Assembly (NCBI GenBank): GCA_015055965.1
Contig: SVHG01000008.1
Location: forward strand, 45,434 to 109,433
Direction of reading: 5' to 3'
DNA length: 64,000 nt
Source: Clostridiales bacterium
GTDB taxonomy: Bacteria; Bacillota; Clostridia; Christensenellales; Borkfalkiaceae
Part shown: in pieces, positions 23,289 to 32,103 of the stretch
Numbering within the stretch: position 1 is the stretch's first letter
Layout of the letters: every line of letters starts with the position of its first letter
Translations under genes and position numbers: made by a program
The notes under the pieces: generated by a model
What the model saw: the letters and a program-made list of their open reading frames with translations, nothing else
Databases searched by the model: none
Told to the model about the DNA's origin: nothing

Positions 23289-23771
23289 ATGCTAATAAGA
23301 AAAACGGTGGAAGCCGACCTAATACAAATTGAAAACATTTATAAAAATGCTAAAAGATTTATGAAGGAAAGCGGTAACCCCAACCAATGGAATAGCGAAA
23401 CGCCAAACGCTGAAACGGCGCGAGCAGATATGCAAAATAAAGTTAGTTACGTTGCTGAAGATAACGGTAAGGTGGTTGCAGTATTTATGTTTTCATTAAA
23501 AGAAGATCCAACCTACTTAAAGATATACCAAGGCGCTTGGCTTAACGACAAGCCGTACGGAGTTATACACCGAATAGCCGTTTTAGAGCAAGGTAAAGGA
23601 ATTATTGATTACTGTATTAATTATTGCTTTTCTAAATGCCAAAACCTTCGTATAGATACCCACCGTGATAATTTACCAATGCAACGAGCCCTAATAAAGC
23701 GCGGGTTTAAATATTGCGGAATTATTTACCTGCAAAACGGAGAAGAACGCTTAGCATACCAAAAAATTTAA
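23289..23771 (+). CDS. GNAT-family N-acetyltransferase
   Basis: 160 aa from ATG 23289 (ribosome site GGCGGAG); an upstream in-frame ATG at 23247 lacks one. MLIRKTVEADLIQIENIYKNAK is the GNAT start, and VIHRIAVLEQGKGI is motif A (Q-x-x-G-x-G/A) that binds the acetyl-CoA pyrophosphate. LRIDTHRDNLPMQRALIKRGFKYCG is the usual C-terminal motif B. It is close to a common uncharacterised Clostridia GNAT group. The acceptor substrate is unknown. It is the only plus-strand gene in this stretch. Confidence 0.87.
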   Translation: MLIRKTVEADLIQIENIYKNAKRFMKESGNPNQWNSETPNAETARADMQNKVSYVAEDNGKVVAVFMFSLKEDPTYLKIYQGAWLNDKPYGVIHRIAVLEQGKGIIDYCINYCFSKCQNLRIDTHRDNLPMQRALIKRGFKYCGIIYLQNGEERLAYQKI

Positions 23772-23811
23772 TAACGCTACTAAAAAAATTAACCCTTTTT
23801 ATAAAATAACA

Positions 23812-23846
23812 AAAAAAAGCAAGCACTAAAAAGTGTTTGCTTTTTA
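23812..23846. terminator. Terminator between convergent genes
   Basis: AAAAAGCAAGCACT / AGTGTTTGCTTTTT with a 3-nt loop. It serves the GNAT gene and the facing minus-strand isomerase gene. Confidence 0.85.
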
Positions 23847-23853
23847 CTTTATT

Positions 23854-24717
23854 CTAGCCTTTTTTACACAGCTCATCAATACGCCTAGCACTTAAAGCAA
23901 GCTGTTTTAGACCCTGCAAGATATCTTCATTTGAGTATGCCTTTAAATAATAACTAGCCTCTAGCATTAAATAACCGCCGTACCCTATTTCCTTAAGGGC
24001 CTTTGCAATAGCTTCAAAATCTATTTGCATAGAAAATGGAATTTGATGGCTATCGTGCCATTTATCGTTATCGTGAATATGTAGGGCTTGAAGCTTACCA
24101 CCTAACGCCTTAATCATTTGTACGGCATTCGTGTTTAACCCGCGCATTTCGGCGTGGCCTATATCCAAACAAGCAACTAAGTAATCACTGTTAACCGCGT
24201 TTAGGTGAGCTAAAAAGCTTTCCGGTGTGGCGCACGCAGCAAAGGTTGCTTGATCCTTTTCGCCGCTCCAATTCCACATATTTTCGGTTGCTATTTTTAC
24301 ACCGCAATCCTTAGCAAAGGGAAGAAGCTCCATATAAAACTCTGCGTTTTCCTCCGCCGTTTTATCGTTATCGGGGTGAATGATGCAAATATTTCCACCA
24401 GCTTCCGCCGTGCATTCAATAGCTCTTTTACACATAGAGCGAATTAACTGATTAGAGGTAGGAAATGGCGCGTGTGACTGATTGCATACGATACCGTTAT
24501 CTAAGCCTATTTGCTTTAGCTTTCTTGCATAAGCCAAACCGTTCGCACCGTTTAACGGACTGTCACCTACATTAGCCACGCGTGTTTCCCAGTTATACTT
24601 ACACATATCAAACATAGAAAAATCCCAAGCATCAAAACCGGCTTTAGCTATTAATTCTATTGCTTTTTCTTTACCTACCTTAATTGCAGAAGAATCTATT
24701 TCCGTTGAAATCTTCAT
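23854..24717 (-). CDS. Sugar phosphate isomerase/epimerase-like TIM barrel
   Basis: 287 aa. MKISTEIDSSAIKVGKEKAIELIAKAGFDAWDF, CNQSHAPFP, CIIHPDND, KIATENMW and CLDIGHAEMRG with a final YLMLEASYYLK are the strand-end motifs of the xylose isomerase-like (AP endonuclease 2) TIM barrel. His, Glu and Asp residues at these ends would bind a divalent metal. Such proteins isomerise or epimerise sugars or inositols. The adjacent GH3 beta-glucosidase gene (105 bp upstream in transcription order) suggests a role in carbohydrate use. Substrate unknown. Confidence 0.8.
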   Translation of the reverse strand: MKISTEIDSSAIKVGKEKAIELIAKAGFDAWDFSMFDMCKYNWETRVANVGDSPLNGANGLAYARKLKQIGLDNGIVCNQSHAPFPTSNQLIRSMCKRAIECTAEAGGNICIIHPDNDKTAEENAEFYMELLPFAKDCGVKIATENMWNWSGEKDQATFAACATPESFLAHLNAVNSDYLVACLDIGHAEMRGLNTNAVQMIKALGGKLQALHIHDNDKWHDSHQIPFSMQIDFEAIAKALKEIGYGGYLMLEASYYLKAYSNEDILQGLKQLALSARRIDELCKKG

Positions 24718-24800
24718 AATTCCATCTCCGTTATTAGTAGTAACTTTTATAATTTTATCAATTTTAACACTTAAAACACAACTTGTTTTTTATCCAAAAA

Positions 24801-24822
24801 GCGCGATAATCGACTTATAGCC
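24801..24822. repeat. 20-bp interspersed intergenic motif
   Basis: GCGCGATAATCGACTTATAG with CC following. Family described at 51018-51038. Confidence 0.6.
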
Positions 24823-26964
24823 TTACTTTTTAGATAAAAGATTGAATTTTACACCGTCAGTCTCGTTAACGATACCGTTCTCGTTTACCCAAAGAGTGAA
24901 GCTTCCCTCTTCCGCTTCAAACTTATTGTTTATTGACCAGAATTTCAACTGCTCTTCGCTAATAGTAAAGATTACCCTTTGAGCTTCGCCTGCATTTAAG
25001 AAAATCTTTTTATATCCCTTTAATTCTCTGTTGGGGCGAGCTAAAGAGGCGAAATCATCACGAATATATAGCTGAACTACAGTTTCGCCGGCCATTTTGC
25101 CAACGTTTTTAACGTTAACGCTAACTTCTATACTTTCGCCCTTATTCATAGTTAAAGAGCTAAGCTCCGGGGCTGAAACTTCAAAGGACGTATAGCTTAA
25201 ACCGTAACCAAACTCAAATAAGCGCGCCTTAGGCATATCTATATACCAACAGCCGTAAGGGCCTTCATACGGTCTACTGCTTCTATAACAATTGTAGTAC
25301 GCGGGGATTTGACCTTCGCTTCTGGGGAAGGTCATGGGAAGCTTTGCACCAAAGTTAACCTCGCCAAACAATAGGTTAGCAATCGCGTTACCACCTTCCG
25401 TTCCCGGTTGCCATGCTAAAACTAAAGCGTTAATATCGTCTATAATATCGGTTAGAACAAGCGCGCGACCGCTGAATAATACGACTGCAGTATTTTTGTT
25501 TACCTTACCAACCTCGCGAATAAGCGTTTTTTGAGCGGGACTTAATCTTAATTCCGCGCGCGACATACTTTCGCCACTCATCTTATAATCTTCGCCCGCG
25601 CAAATAATAACGGCATCACACTCTTTTGCAAGAGCTTTTGCCTCCTCCACTAACGAGCAATCGCTTTCGTTTACGCCTTCTAAACAGCCCTTTGAATAAA
25701 GCACTTCCGCGTTCTTTAATAAGCCTTTAATGCCAGTTAACGCGCTTATACCCTCACTTTCCTTGCCGTGGCATAGCCAGTTACCAAGCATAACTCTATC
25801 TGCAAACGGGCCTATTACGGCAACACGCTTAACCGCGTTTTTGTTAAAGGGAAGAACGTTATCGTTCTTTAATAAAACGGCGCTTTTTTCTGCAGCTCTT
25901 CTTGCAATATCCCTATGCTTTTCGCAAAGGCATATTTCTTCTTCCGCCTTAGGATCAGCGTAAAGATAGGGCTTTTCAAATAGTCCTAGCTTTTCCTTTA
26001 AGCGTAAAACACGCATAACGGCTTCATCTATTTGCTCTTCAGAAACAACCCCTTCGTTAATTAGCTGCGGAATATTTTGCAAATAACAAGGGGACATCAT
26101 TTCTATATCGCTAGTTGCATCAATCGCTAGTTTTGCGCATTCCTTTTCCGTTTCACAAAAGCCTAATGCCTTCATTTCGCGGAAGGCGTTATAGTCTGAA
26201 ATAACTATTTTATCGTAACCCCATTCATCACGCAATAGATTTTTAACAAGCCATTTATTGCCTGATGAGGGAACGCCGTTTAAAATGTTAAAGGAGGTCA
26301 TAAGCATTTCTACCCCTTCGTCTATTGCGGCTTTATAAGCAGGCAAATAAAAATCCCTTAAGGTGCGCTCACTCATATCGGTAGCGCTATAATCAAGCCC
26401 TGATTCTGACTGACCGTACGCAGCAAAATGCTTTACGCAAGCGGCAACCTTACCGCTCTTTTGAAAACCCCTTACCATGGCGCGCGCCATATCGCAGTTT
26501 AAATAGGGATCTTCGCCGGTGGTTTCCATACATCTTCCCCAGCGCGGATCTCTAACCAAGTCCACCATAGGCGCAAAGGTAACGTGAACGCCACCAACAG
26601 TCATTTCCTCAGAAGCCATAGCGCAACACTCTTCAACCGTATCGGTATCAAAGCTTGCGCCAAGAGCCAAGGGAATGGGATAAATAGTTTTATAGCCGTG
26701 AATAACGTCGTGCATAAAAAGAAGGGGTATCTTATTTGGATCTAATTCCAAATGCTCCTTTTGCACCCTTATTCCTTCAGCTGCGTTTTCAAAGTTTAAG
26801 GTAGAGCCAGCAGAAGCAACGTCTGCCTTAGTAAGAGAAACCTCCTGCTCCGGACCGGTAATATCTTCGCTTGCGCCAACCGTTAAACAGTTTGCATTAA
26901 CCTGTGTAAGCTGCGCTAGCTTTTGCTCTAAGGTCATTTTACTTAGTAATTTTTTTAAATCCAT
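24823..26964 (-). CDS. GH3 beta-glucosidase
   Basis: 713 aa. Family 3 layout: catalytic barrel (1-300) with PMVDLVRDPRWGRCMETTGEDPYL, CVKHFAAYGQ and nucleophile Asp257 in VISDYNAF; alpha/beta sandwich (about 355-560); C-terminal fibronectin-like domain with VNVKNVGKMAGETVVQLYIRD. It would release terminal glucose or similar units from beta-linked sugars. No signal peptide is present, so it should act on imported oligosaccharides in the cytoplasm. The upstream gene is the TIR-LRR protein (59-bp gap containing a 20-bp motif); downstream lies the sugar isomerase. Confidence 0.92.
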   Translation of the reverse strand: MDLKKLLSKMTLEQKLAQLTQVNANCLTVGASEDITGPEQEVSLTKADVASAGSTLNFENAAEGIRVQKEHLELDPNKIPLLFMHDVIHGYKTIYPIPLALGASFDTDTVEECCAMASEEMTVGGVHVTFAPMVDLVRDPRWGRCMETTGEDPYLNCDMARAMVRGFQKSGKVAACVKHFAAYGQSESGLDYSATDMSERTLRDFYLPAYKAAIDEGVEMLMTSFNILNGVPSSGNKWLVKNLLRDEWGYDKIVISDYNAFREMKALGFCETEKECAKLAIDATSDIEMMSPCYLQNIPQLINEGVVSEEQIDEAVMRVLRLKEKLGLFEKPYLYADPKAEEEICLCEKHRDIARRAAEKSAVLLKNDNVLPFNKNAVKRVAVIGPFADRVMLGNWLCHGKESEGISALTGIKGLLKNAEVLYSKGCLEGVNESDCSLVEEAKALAKECDAVIICAGEDYKMSGESMSRAELRLSPAQKTLIREVGKVNKNTAVVLFSGRALVLTDIIDDINALVLAWQPGTEGGNAIANLLFGEVNFGAKLPMTFPRSEGQIPAYYNCYRSSRPYEGPYGCWYIDMPKARLFEFGYGLSYTSFEVSAPELSSLTMNKGESIEVSVNVKNVGKMAGETVVQLYIRDDFASLARPNRELKGYKKIFLNAGEAQRVIFTISEEQLKFWSINNKFEAEEGSFTLWVNENGIVNETDGVKFNLLSKK

Positions 26965-27010
26965 AATAAGATTTTCTCCGTAATTTTTATGTTTATTTAT
27001 TAAAAAGTCC

Positions 27011-27031
27011 GCCTATAGCGCGATTAAAGGC
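27011..27031. repeat. 20-bp interspersed intergenic motif
   Basis: GCCTATAGCGCGATTAAAGG with C following, overlapping the end of the TIR-LRR gene. Family described at 51018-51038. Confidence 0.55.
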
Positions 27032-29048
27032 TATATAGCTTAAAAATACTTTGGATTTGTGACTGATAATATTTTTTTCCTGCAATAACGTAATATTCGC
27101 CCTTTTCTTCATCAAAGCCAGCGTCATCACAGAATGTATAAATCGTTTCGCCGTTCGTTAAAGTAATTCCAACCCGCTCATCCTTATATATGGAATAAGG
27201 ATTCGTGTTTCCAACCGTAAAGCAATCAAAGCCTTCTTTATCGCTTTCTTTTAAAATAAGCTCAAAGGGTAAAGAAAGTAAATCCTCTTCATTCGCTATA
27301 CCTTTTAAAAGGTAAATAGTTTTAAGCTGATCACCGCAGTTTTCCGCAAGATTATAAAGCAAATCTAAATTACAAACGGTAATAACCTCCGGCTCTAAAG
27401 TGGCAAACGCAAATTCATCAAAATAAAAGTCGGTTGCGTATACTTCAAGCTCTTTTACGCCGTTTGAGTTATAAAAAACTCTGTCATCAATTTCTTCCAG
27501 CTTTTCGCCTATAACAATCTTTTTTAAGTTTTGCATACCTTGAAAGGCGTAAGTTCCAATATGCGTAACGTTTGGAAGAATCAATTGCTCAAAACCCACG
27601 CCCGCAAAAGCCTGCTCTTGAATTTTGGTTGCGTTTTTCAAGTTTAATTTGGTTAAATTAAAGCAAGCGTAAAAGCAATTATTTTCATAAACCTTAACTG
27701 AATCCAGCCCGCTTACTTCTTCTAAATTATCACAGCGAGTAAAAGCGTAAGACTTAAGCGTTTTTAAATTTTTAATTTCAAAGCTAACCTTCTTTAAGTT
27801 TTTGCAGTCTTCAAACAAACCGCTTGCGCTCTTTAAATCAATTTTACCCTTAAGGGTAATTTCCGTAAAAGCGGTGTCTGCAAAGCAATTATCTAATAGA
27901 GCCAGCTTATTTTCCTTTGTGCAAATAACGTTTGGCTCGTTATTTAAAAAGTTAATTTTACTTAAATTTTTACTGTGACTAAAGCAATAAGCGCCGATTT
28001 CTATTGGTTCTTTAACAAAATTAACGGTTTTTAAGCTCTTGCAGTTAGCTAAGGCAAAGTTGCCGATACTATTACATTTTAAAGTTATTTCATCTAAAGA
28101 ATCGCACTCGTAAAAGGCGTATTTTTTAATAAATAAGCAGTTAACGAAATCCACCGTTAAAGACTTACAGCTTCTAAAAGCAAAGTCAGAAATCCTATGC
28201 AAGGGAATATCTAAATTAATCTTTTTTAAATTAAAGCAGTTAACGAAGGCGTAATCGCCAATTTCGTCAACCTTTTCCGGCAAGGTGACCTCTTGAAGCT
28301 TATAATGGTTTGCAAAAACGCAATTATCTATGCTCATAAGGGGTAATAACCGACCAAATTCCTTACTGTTTTCGTCGTTAATTTGGTAGTTATTCTTAAA
28401 ATTCATTCTTATAATGGAGTTTTCACGGCTTTCCAAAAGCTTTGCGCCGTCCTCGTAACAATTAAGATTATATTCCGAAGTAAAAAGAAGTGAATCCTCG
28501 CCAACCAGCTTTTCTATTTGTTCTTTTTTGCGTTGAATAGAATCGCCGTAAGAAAGATAAAGAGTTTTATCTGAAAAGGCCTTTTTAAAGTTTTCTATAA
28601 GCCTATCGGATACGTTATGCCCCCTATCCTTTAAGGTTAAAAGGGCTTGCAGACCGCTAACTGCGTTTTGACTACCCTCTAACGGAATATTTATACTAAA
28701 AAACTGCTTACCGTTTTCTAGCACGTATTCAACCTCTTTATTGCACGCCTTAGATAAAATAGAATTTTCTGAAAGATAAAAGATGATGCCCTTACATTGG
28801 AATTTAGAAATATACATTTCTGCAATATCTTCCCAATTTTCGCCAATGTGCATATCCGAATCGTACCAAATATTTACACCTTGATCTTCCAAAAGCAAAA
28901 TATCCTTCATTACCTTTTTATAATCCTTATGAGAATAGGAAACGAAGTAATAATCCTCCTTATGCGCTTTAGGCATAATCTCTTTATTTAAATCCAAAAA
29001 GGAATTAGACTCTTCTATTAAAGCAATTTTTTCCTCTAAGGTATACAT
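27024..29048 (-). CDS. TIR domain fused to BspA-type leucine-rich repeats
   Basis: 674 aa with no signal peptide, so cytoplasmic. Residues about 32-125 are a TIR domain: YYFVSYSHKD (box 1), GVNIWYDSDMHIGENW (box 2), IIFYLSENSILSKACNKEVE. Glu105 aligns with the catalytic glutamate of TIR NADases such as SARM1 Glu642. A connecting region (125-230) follows, then many repeats of the LRR_5/BspA type (IGDYAFVNCFNLKKINL, AFRSCKSL, YAFTRCDNLEEV, TYAFQGMQNLKKI). The order is sensor-like repeats after an N-terminal effector, analogous to immune TIR receptors. Antiphage defence or sensing is a reasonable hypothesis but not shown. Upstream gap holds the 20-bp motif. Confidence 0.82.
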   Translation of the reverse strand: MYTLEEKIALIEESNSFLDLNKEIMPKAHKEDYYFVSYSHKDYKKVMKDILLLEDQGVNIWYDSDMHIGENWEDIAEMYISKFQCKGIIFYLSENSILSKACNKEVEYVLENGKQFFSINIPLEGSQNAVSGLQALLTLKDRGHNVSDRLIENFKKAFSDKTLYLSYGDSIQRKKEQIEKLVGEDSLLFTSEYNLNCYEDGAKLLESRENSIIRMNFKNNYQINDENSKEFGRLLPLMSIDNCVFANHYKLQEVTLPEKVDEIGDYAFVNCFNLKKINLDIPLHRISDFAFRSCKSLTVDFVNCLFIKKYAFYECDSLDEITLKCNSIGNFALANCKSLKTVNFVKEPIEIGAYCFSHSKNLSKINFLNNEPNVICTKENKLALLDNCFADTAFTEITLKGKIDLKSASGLFEDCKNLKKVSFEIKNLKTLKSYAFTRCDNLEEVSGLDSVKVYENNCFYACFNLTKLNLKNATKIQEQAFAGVGFEQLILPNVTHIGTYAFQGMQNLKKIVIGEKLEEIDDRVFYNSNGVKELEVYATDFYFDEFAFATLEPEVITVCNLDLLYNLAENCGDQLKTIYLLKGIANEEDLLSLPFELILKESDKEGFDCFTVGNTNPYSIYKDERVGITLTNGETIYTFCDDAGFDEEKGEYYVIAGKKYYQSQIQSIFKLYSL

Positions 29049-29056
29049 AAAATCTC

Positions 29057-29078
29057 CTTATATAGGTTGATTATCGGC
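29057..29078. repeat. 20-bp interspersed intergenic motif
   Basis: CTTATATAGGTTGATTATCG with GC following, 8 bp upstream of the TIR-LRR start. Family described at 51018-51038. Confidence 0.55.
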
Positions 29079-29233
29079 TATTTCACACCAAAAATCACCT
29101 TGCGATTAAATGCTATTAAAAGCACTTTAGATATTAAAAATTTTATCACCTAATCATTATATCACGATTTTTTATTATAGTCAACATACTTTTATATTTT
29201 TTAACCCATCTTTCTTGTTTTTTTACAAAGTAA

Positions 29234-29259
29234 AAAGCCCGCTGAAGCTGCGGGCTTTA
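29234..29259 (-). terminator. Terminator of the F5/8C lipoprotein gene
   Basis: AAAGCCCGC(AGC) / GCGGGCTTT stem with a short loop and T-rich tail on the minus strand. Confidence 0.8.
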
Positions 29260-29271
29260 TGCTTACTTTTA

Positions 29272-31812
29272 CTATTTGTTGTTTAAATAACCGCTACACT
29301 CAATTTCCTGGAAGGTAGTTCCTGAACCTGATGCAGATGCAGAAATATAGAATCTTATTTTTTGAGCTTTAACGCCTTGTAAATCAAATAATAAATAATC
29401 GTTATTTATTCCGTCGTTTACTACGAGATAAGAAACAAGCTCTGCATTATTTGCGCAAGTTACAACGTCTTTCCATTCACCGTCTGCATATACTTGTATT
29501 AAAATATTTGCACCAACGCTTGCTTGTTTTGTTGCTAATGCAGTTTCTTTTACTTCGTAAATATAGAACTTTAAAGACTCAAGATTGTAATTATCACCAA
29601 GATCAATAGTGGCATCCATCATACCCGTCGTATTCATTATGGTCGAAAATCTACCGGGTGCATTATCAGCATCTTTAATAGAGTCCGTTAGGGTTTCATA
29701 TCCACCACCCTTCCACCAGCTTGCCGTTAATATAGAAGCAGTAGCCGCCTCCGTGGGAACAAACTCTTTACCTGCAAAAATATTATCAATTAATACGGGA
29801 GCTTCAGGCTCCGGCTCAACCTCAGTTGATAGCTTACCGCTACATTCAATTTCTTGGAAGGTAGTTCCTGAACCTGTTGCAGATGCGGAAATATAAAATC
29901 TTATTTTTTGAGCCTTAACGCCTTGTAAATCAAATAATAAATAATCGTTATTTATTCCGTCGTTTACTACGAGATAAGAAACAAGCTCTGCATTATTTGC
30001 GCAAGTTACAACGTCTTTCCATTCACCGTCTGCATATACTTGTATTAAAATATTTGCACCAACGCTTGCTTGTTTTGTTGCTAATGCAGTTTCTTTTACT
30101 TCGTAAATATAGAACTTTAAAGACTCAAGATTGTAATTATCACCAAGATCAATAGTGGCATCCATCATACCCGTCGTATTCATTATGGTCGAAAATCTAC
30201 CGGGTGCATTATCAGCATCTTTAATAGAGTCCGTTAGGGTTTCATATCCACCACCCTTCCACCAGCTTGCCGTTAATATAGAAGCAGTAGCCGCCTCCGT
30301 GGGAACAAACTCTTTACCTGCAAAAATATTATCAATTAATACGGGAGCTTCAGGCTCCGGCTCAACCTTAGTTGATAGCTTACCACTACATTCCATTTCA
30401 TAGAAGGTAGTCCATCCAACCGAGGTTTGGCCGGGAATGGTAAATTTAACTTGTCTTGCAGCAACCTCTTTTAAATCAAAAATTAACCATTCTTTATCTG
30501 CGCTATCAGTATTATCTACCCAATATGCTTGTAATTCATTAGCTGACGCGCAATTTACTACGGTGGTCCATTCTCCACCAAATAACACTTCTATCTTTAA
30601 ACCCGTTCCTATATTGTTTATACCGTTATTCCAATATAAATAAACCTTAAATTCATCAAGATCATAAACAGCGCCAAGATCAATAGTCGCTTCTACCTTG
30701 CCACCATTTTGCTTAGTTGAATATCTACCGGTAGATTCTTCGTATATAACGCCGTCCGTAATAGTTTGATAACCAAAATTTGCACTATAGATATTTGCTG
30801 CAGTATCTGAAGAAGGAACGAATTTCTTGCCTGCAAATAAATTTACAATAAAACCACATTCACTGCAAGTGCCGTTTACAAGCTTATGAGCTGCAGGAAT
30901 TTCCTCTTGCGCTACTAAAATTTCACCGCAAACGGAGCACTTCTTGCCTTCGGTTAAGCCTTTTTCAGTACAGCTTGCTTGCTTTCCTGCAACGACCTCT
31001 TCGGTATGAGCTAAAAGGGGAATTTCCTCTTGCGCTACTAAGATTTCACCGCAAACGGAGCACTTCTTACCTTCGGTTAAGCCTGCTTCACTACAGCTTG
31101 CTTGCTTTCCTGCAAGCACTTCTTCAGTGTGACCTAAAGCAGGAATTTCCTCTTGCGCTACTAAAATTTCACCGCAAACGGAACACTTCTTACCTTCGGT
31201 TAAGCCTGCTTCACTACAGCTTGCTTGCTTTCCTGCAACCACTTCTTCAGTGTGACCTAAAGCAGGAATTTCCTCTTGCGCTACTAAAATTTCACCGCAA
31301 ACGGAACACTTCTTACCTTCGGTTAAACCTTTTTCAGTACAGCTTGCTTGCTTTCCTGCAACCACTTCTTCAGTGTGACCTAAAGCAGGAATTTCCTCTT
31401 GTGCTACTAAAATTTCACCACAAACGGAACACTTCTTACCTTCGGTTAAGCCTGCTTCAGTACAGCTTGCTTGCTTTCCTGCAAGCACTTCTTCAGTGTG
31501 ACCTAAAGCAGGAATTTCCTCTTGCGCTACTAAAATTTCACCGCAAACGGAGCATTTCTTACCTTCGGTTAAGCCTGCTTCGGTACAGCTTGCTTGCTTT
31601 CCTGCAACAACCTCTTCGGTATGAGCTAAAGATTCCCCCTCCGTTTCACCGCAAAGCGAACAGGTTTTTGGAGCTGAACAGGTTGCATCATTCCAAATAT
31701 GATCGCAATAATGCGAATGCATGCTGGATAAATTAACCTCACATCCAACAAAAGCTATTATAGCAACTATCATTAATACTATAGTGGCAAAAGCTTTTTT
31801 TAAGTTTTTCAT
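29272..31812 (-). CDS. Lipoprotein with six CxxC repeats and three F5/8C domains
   Basis: 846 aa from ATG 31812, chosen because AAAGGAG precedes it; an upstream in-frame ATG at 31854 lacks one. Lipobox FVGC puts the lipid on Cys24. After a first Cys-rich segment come six 41-residue repeats with the pattern HTEEVVAGKQASC...GKKCSVCGEILVAQEEIPALG, each with a CxxC pair like a small zinc knuckle. Then come three discoidin-like (F5/8 type C, CBM32) domains; the last two are nearly identical because their DNA is a 546-bp tandem duplication. CBM32-like domains bind galactose- or GlcNAc-type sugars. The neighbour GH95 protein carries the same domain, so both probably attach to the same glycan. Confidence 0.8.
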   Translation of the reverse strand: MKNLKKAFATIVLMIVAIIAFVGCEVNLSSMHSHYCDHIWNDATCSAPKTCSLCGETEGESLAHTEEVVAGKQASCTEAGLTEGKKCSVCGEILVAQEEIPALGHTEEVLAGKQASCTEAGLTEGKKCSVCGEILVAQEEIPALGHTEEVVAGKQASCTEKGLTEGKKCSVCGEILVAQEEIPALGHTEEVVAGKQASCSEAGLTEGKKCSVCGEILVAQEEIPALGHTEEVLAGKQASCSEAGLTEGKKCSVCGEILVAQEEIPLLAHTEEVVAGKQASCTEKGLTEGKKCSVCGEILVAQEEIPAAHKLVNGTCSECGFIVNLFAGKKFVPSSDTAANIYSANFGYQTITDGVIYEESTGRYSTKQNGGKVEATIDLGAVYDLDEFKVYLYWNNGINNIGTGLKIEVLFGGEWTTVVNCASANELQAYWVDNTDSADKEWLIFDLKEVAARQVKFTIPGQTSVGWTTFYEMECSGKLSTKVEPEPEAPVLIDNIFAGKEFVPTEAATASILTASWWKGGGYETLTDSIKDADNAPGRFSTIMNTTGMMDATIDLGDNYNLESLKFYIYEVKETALATKQASVGANILIQVYADGEWKDVVTCANNAELVSYLVVNDGINNDYLLFDLQGVKAQKIRFYISASATGSGTTFQEIECSGKLSTEVEPEPEAPVLIDNIFAGKEFVPTEAATASILTASWWKGGGYETLTDSIKDADNAPGRFSTIMNTTGMMDATIDLGDNYNLESLKFYIYEVKETALATKQASVGANILIQVYADGEWKDVVTCANNAELVSYLVVNDGINNDYLLFDLQGVKAQKIRFYISASASGSGTTFQEIECSGYLNNK
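29290..30381 (-). repeat. 546-bp tandem duplication inside the lipoprotein gene
   Basis: Two adjacent 546-bp units (about 29290-29835 and 29836-30381) are identical except for a handful of bases. Each encodes one F5/8C domain plus linker. Confidence 0.8.
30885..31625 (-). repeat. Six 123-bp tandem repeats
   Basis: Spacing of the recurring AGGAATTTCCTCTTG is 123 bp, which equals 41 codons. The units are 90 percent or more alike and encode the CxxC repeats of the lipoprotein. Confidence 0.85.
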
Positions 31813-32103
31813 AATCCTACTCCTTTTATTATTATTTAGGCGACCTCTAAACAAGTAGTTGATAAAATGAATTTCATGATGTTTTAAAAATTAAAGCTTA
31901 TAAGCAAGGAATTTAATTTTAAAGCATTAGAAACAAGAAGAAAGATTCTTAGTGAAATGAAAGCCTTATAAGATTTTTGCAAGCAAAATCTATTTTTGCA
32001 TTTTATCAGTCATTTGTTGTGACAGAGCCTTCCTTTAAAAAACCAACCGCTGTTTTTGATTTCACCATTATTTAAAACTTTGTTTTTTATTGCTTTTTAT
32101 AAT

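Noticed and set aside
27024..29048. A complete known antiphage operon (for example Thoeris) around the TIR protein.
   Set aside because: No ThsA-like or other effector or sensor partner is adjacent; flanking genes are a beta-glucosidase and a surface lipoprotein.
29290..30381. The 546-bp duplication as an insertion sequence.
   Set aside because: Units are adjacent, in frame, and encode complete binding domains; no transposase or terminal repeats.
30975..31736. A 253-codon plus-strand frame with regular repeats opposite the lipoprotein gene.
   Set aside because: It is the antisense of the 123-bp CxxC repeats. The minus-strand frame has a signal peptide, ribosome site and recognisable domains.
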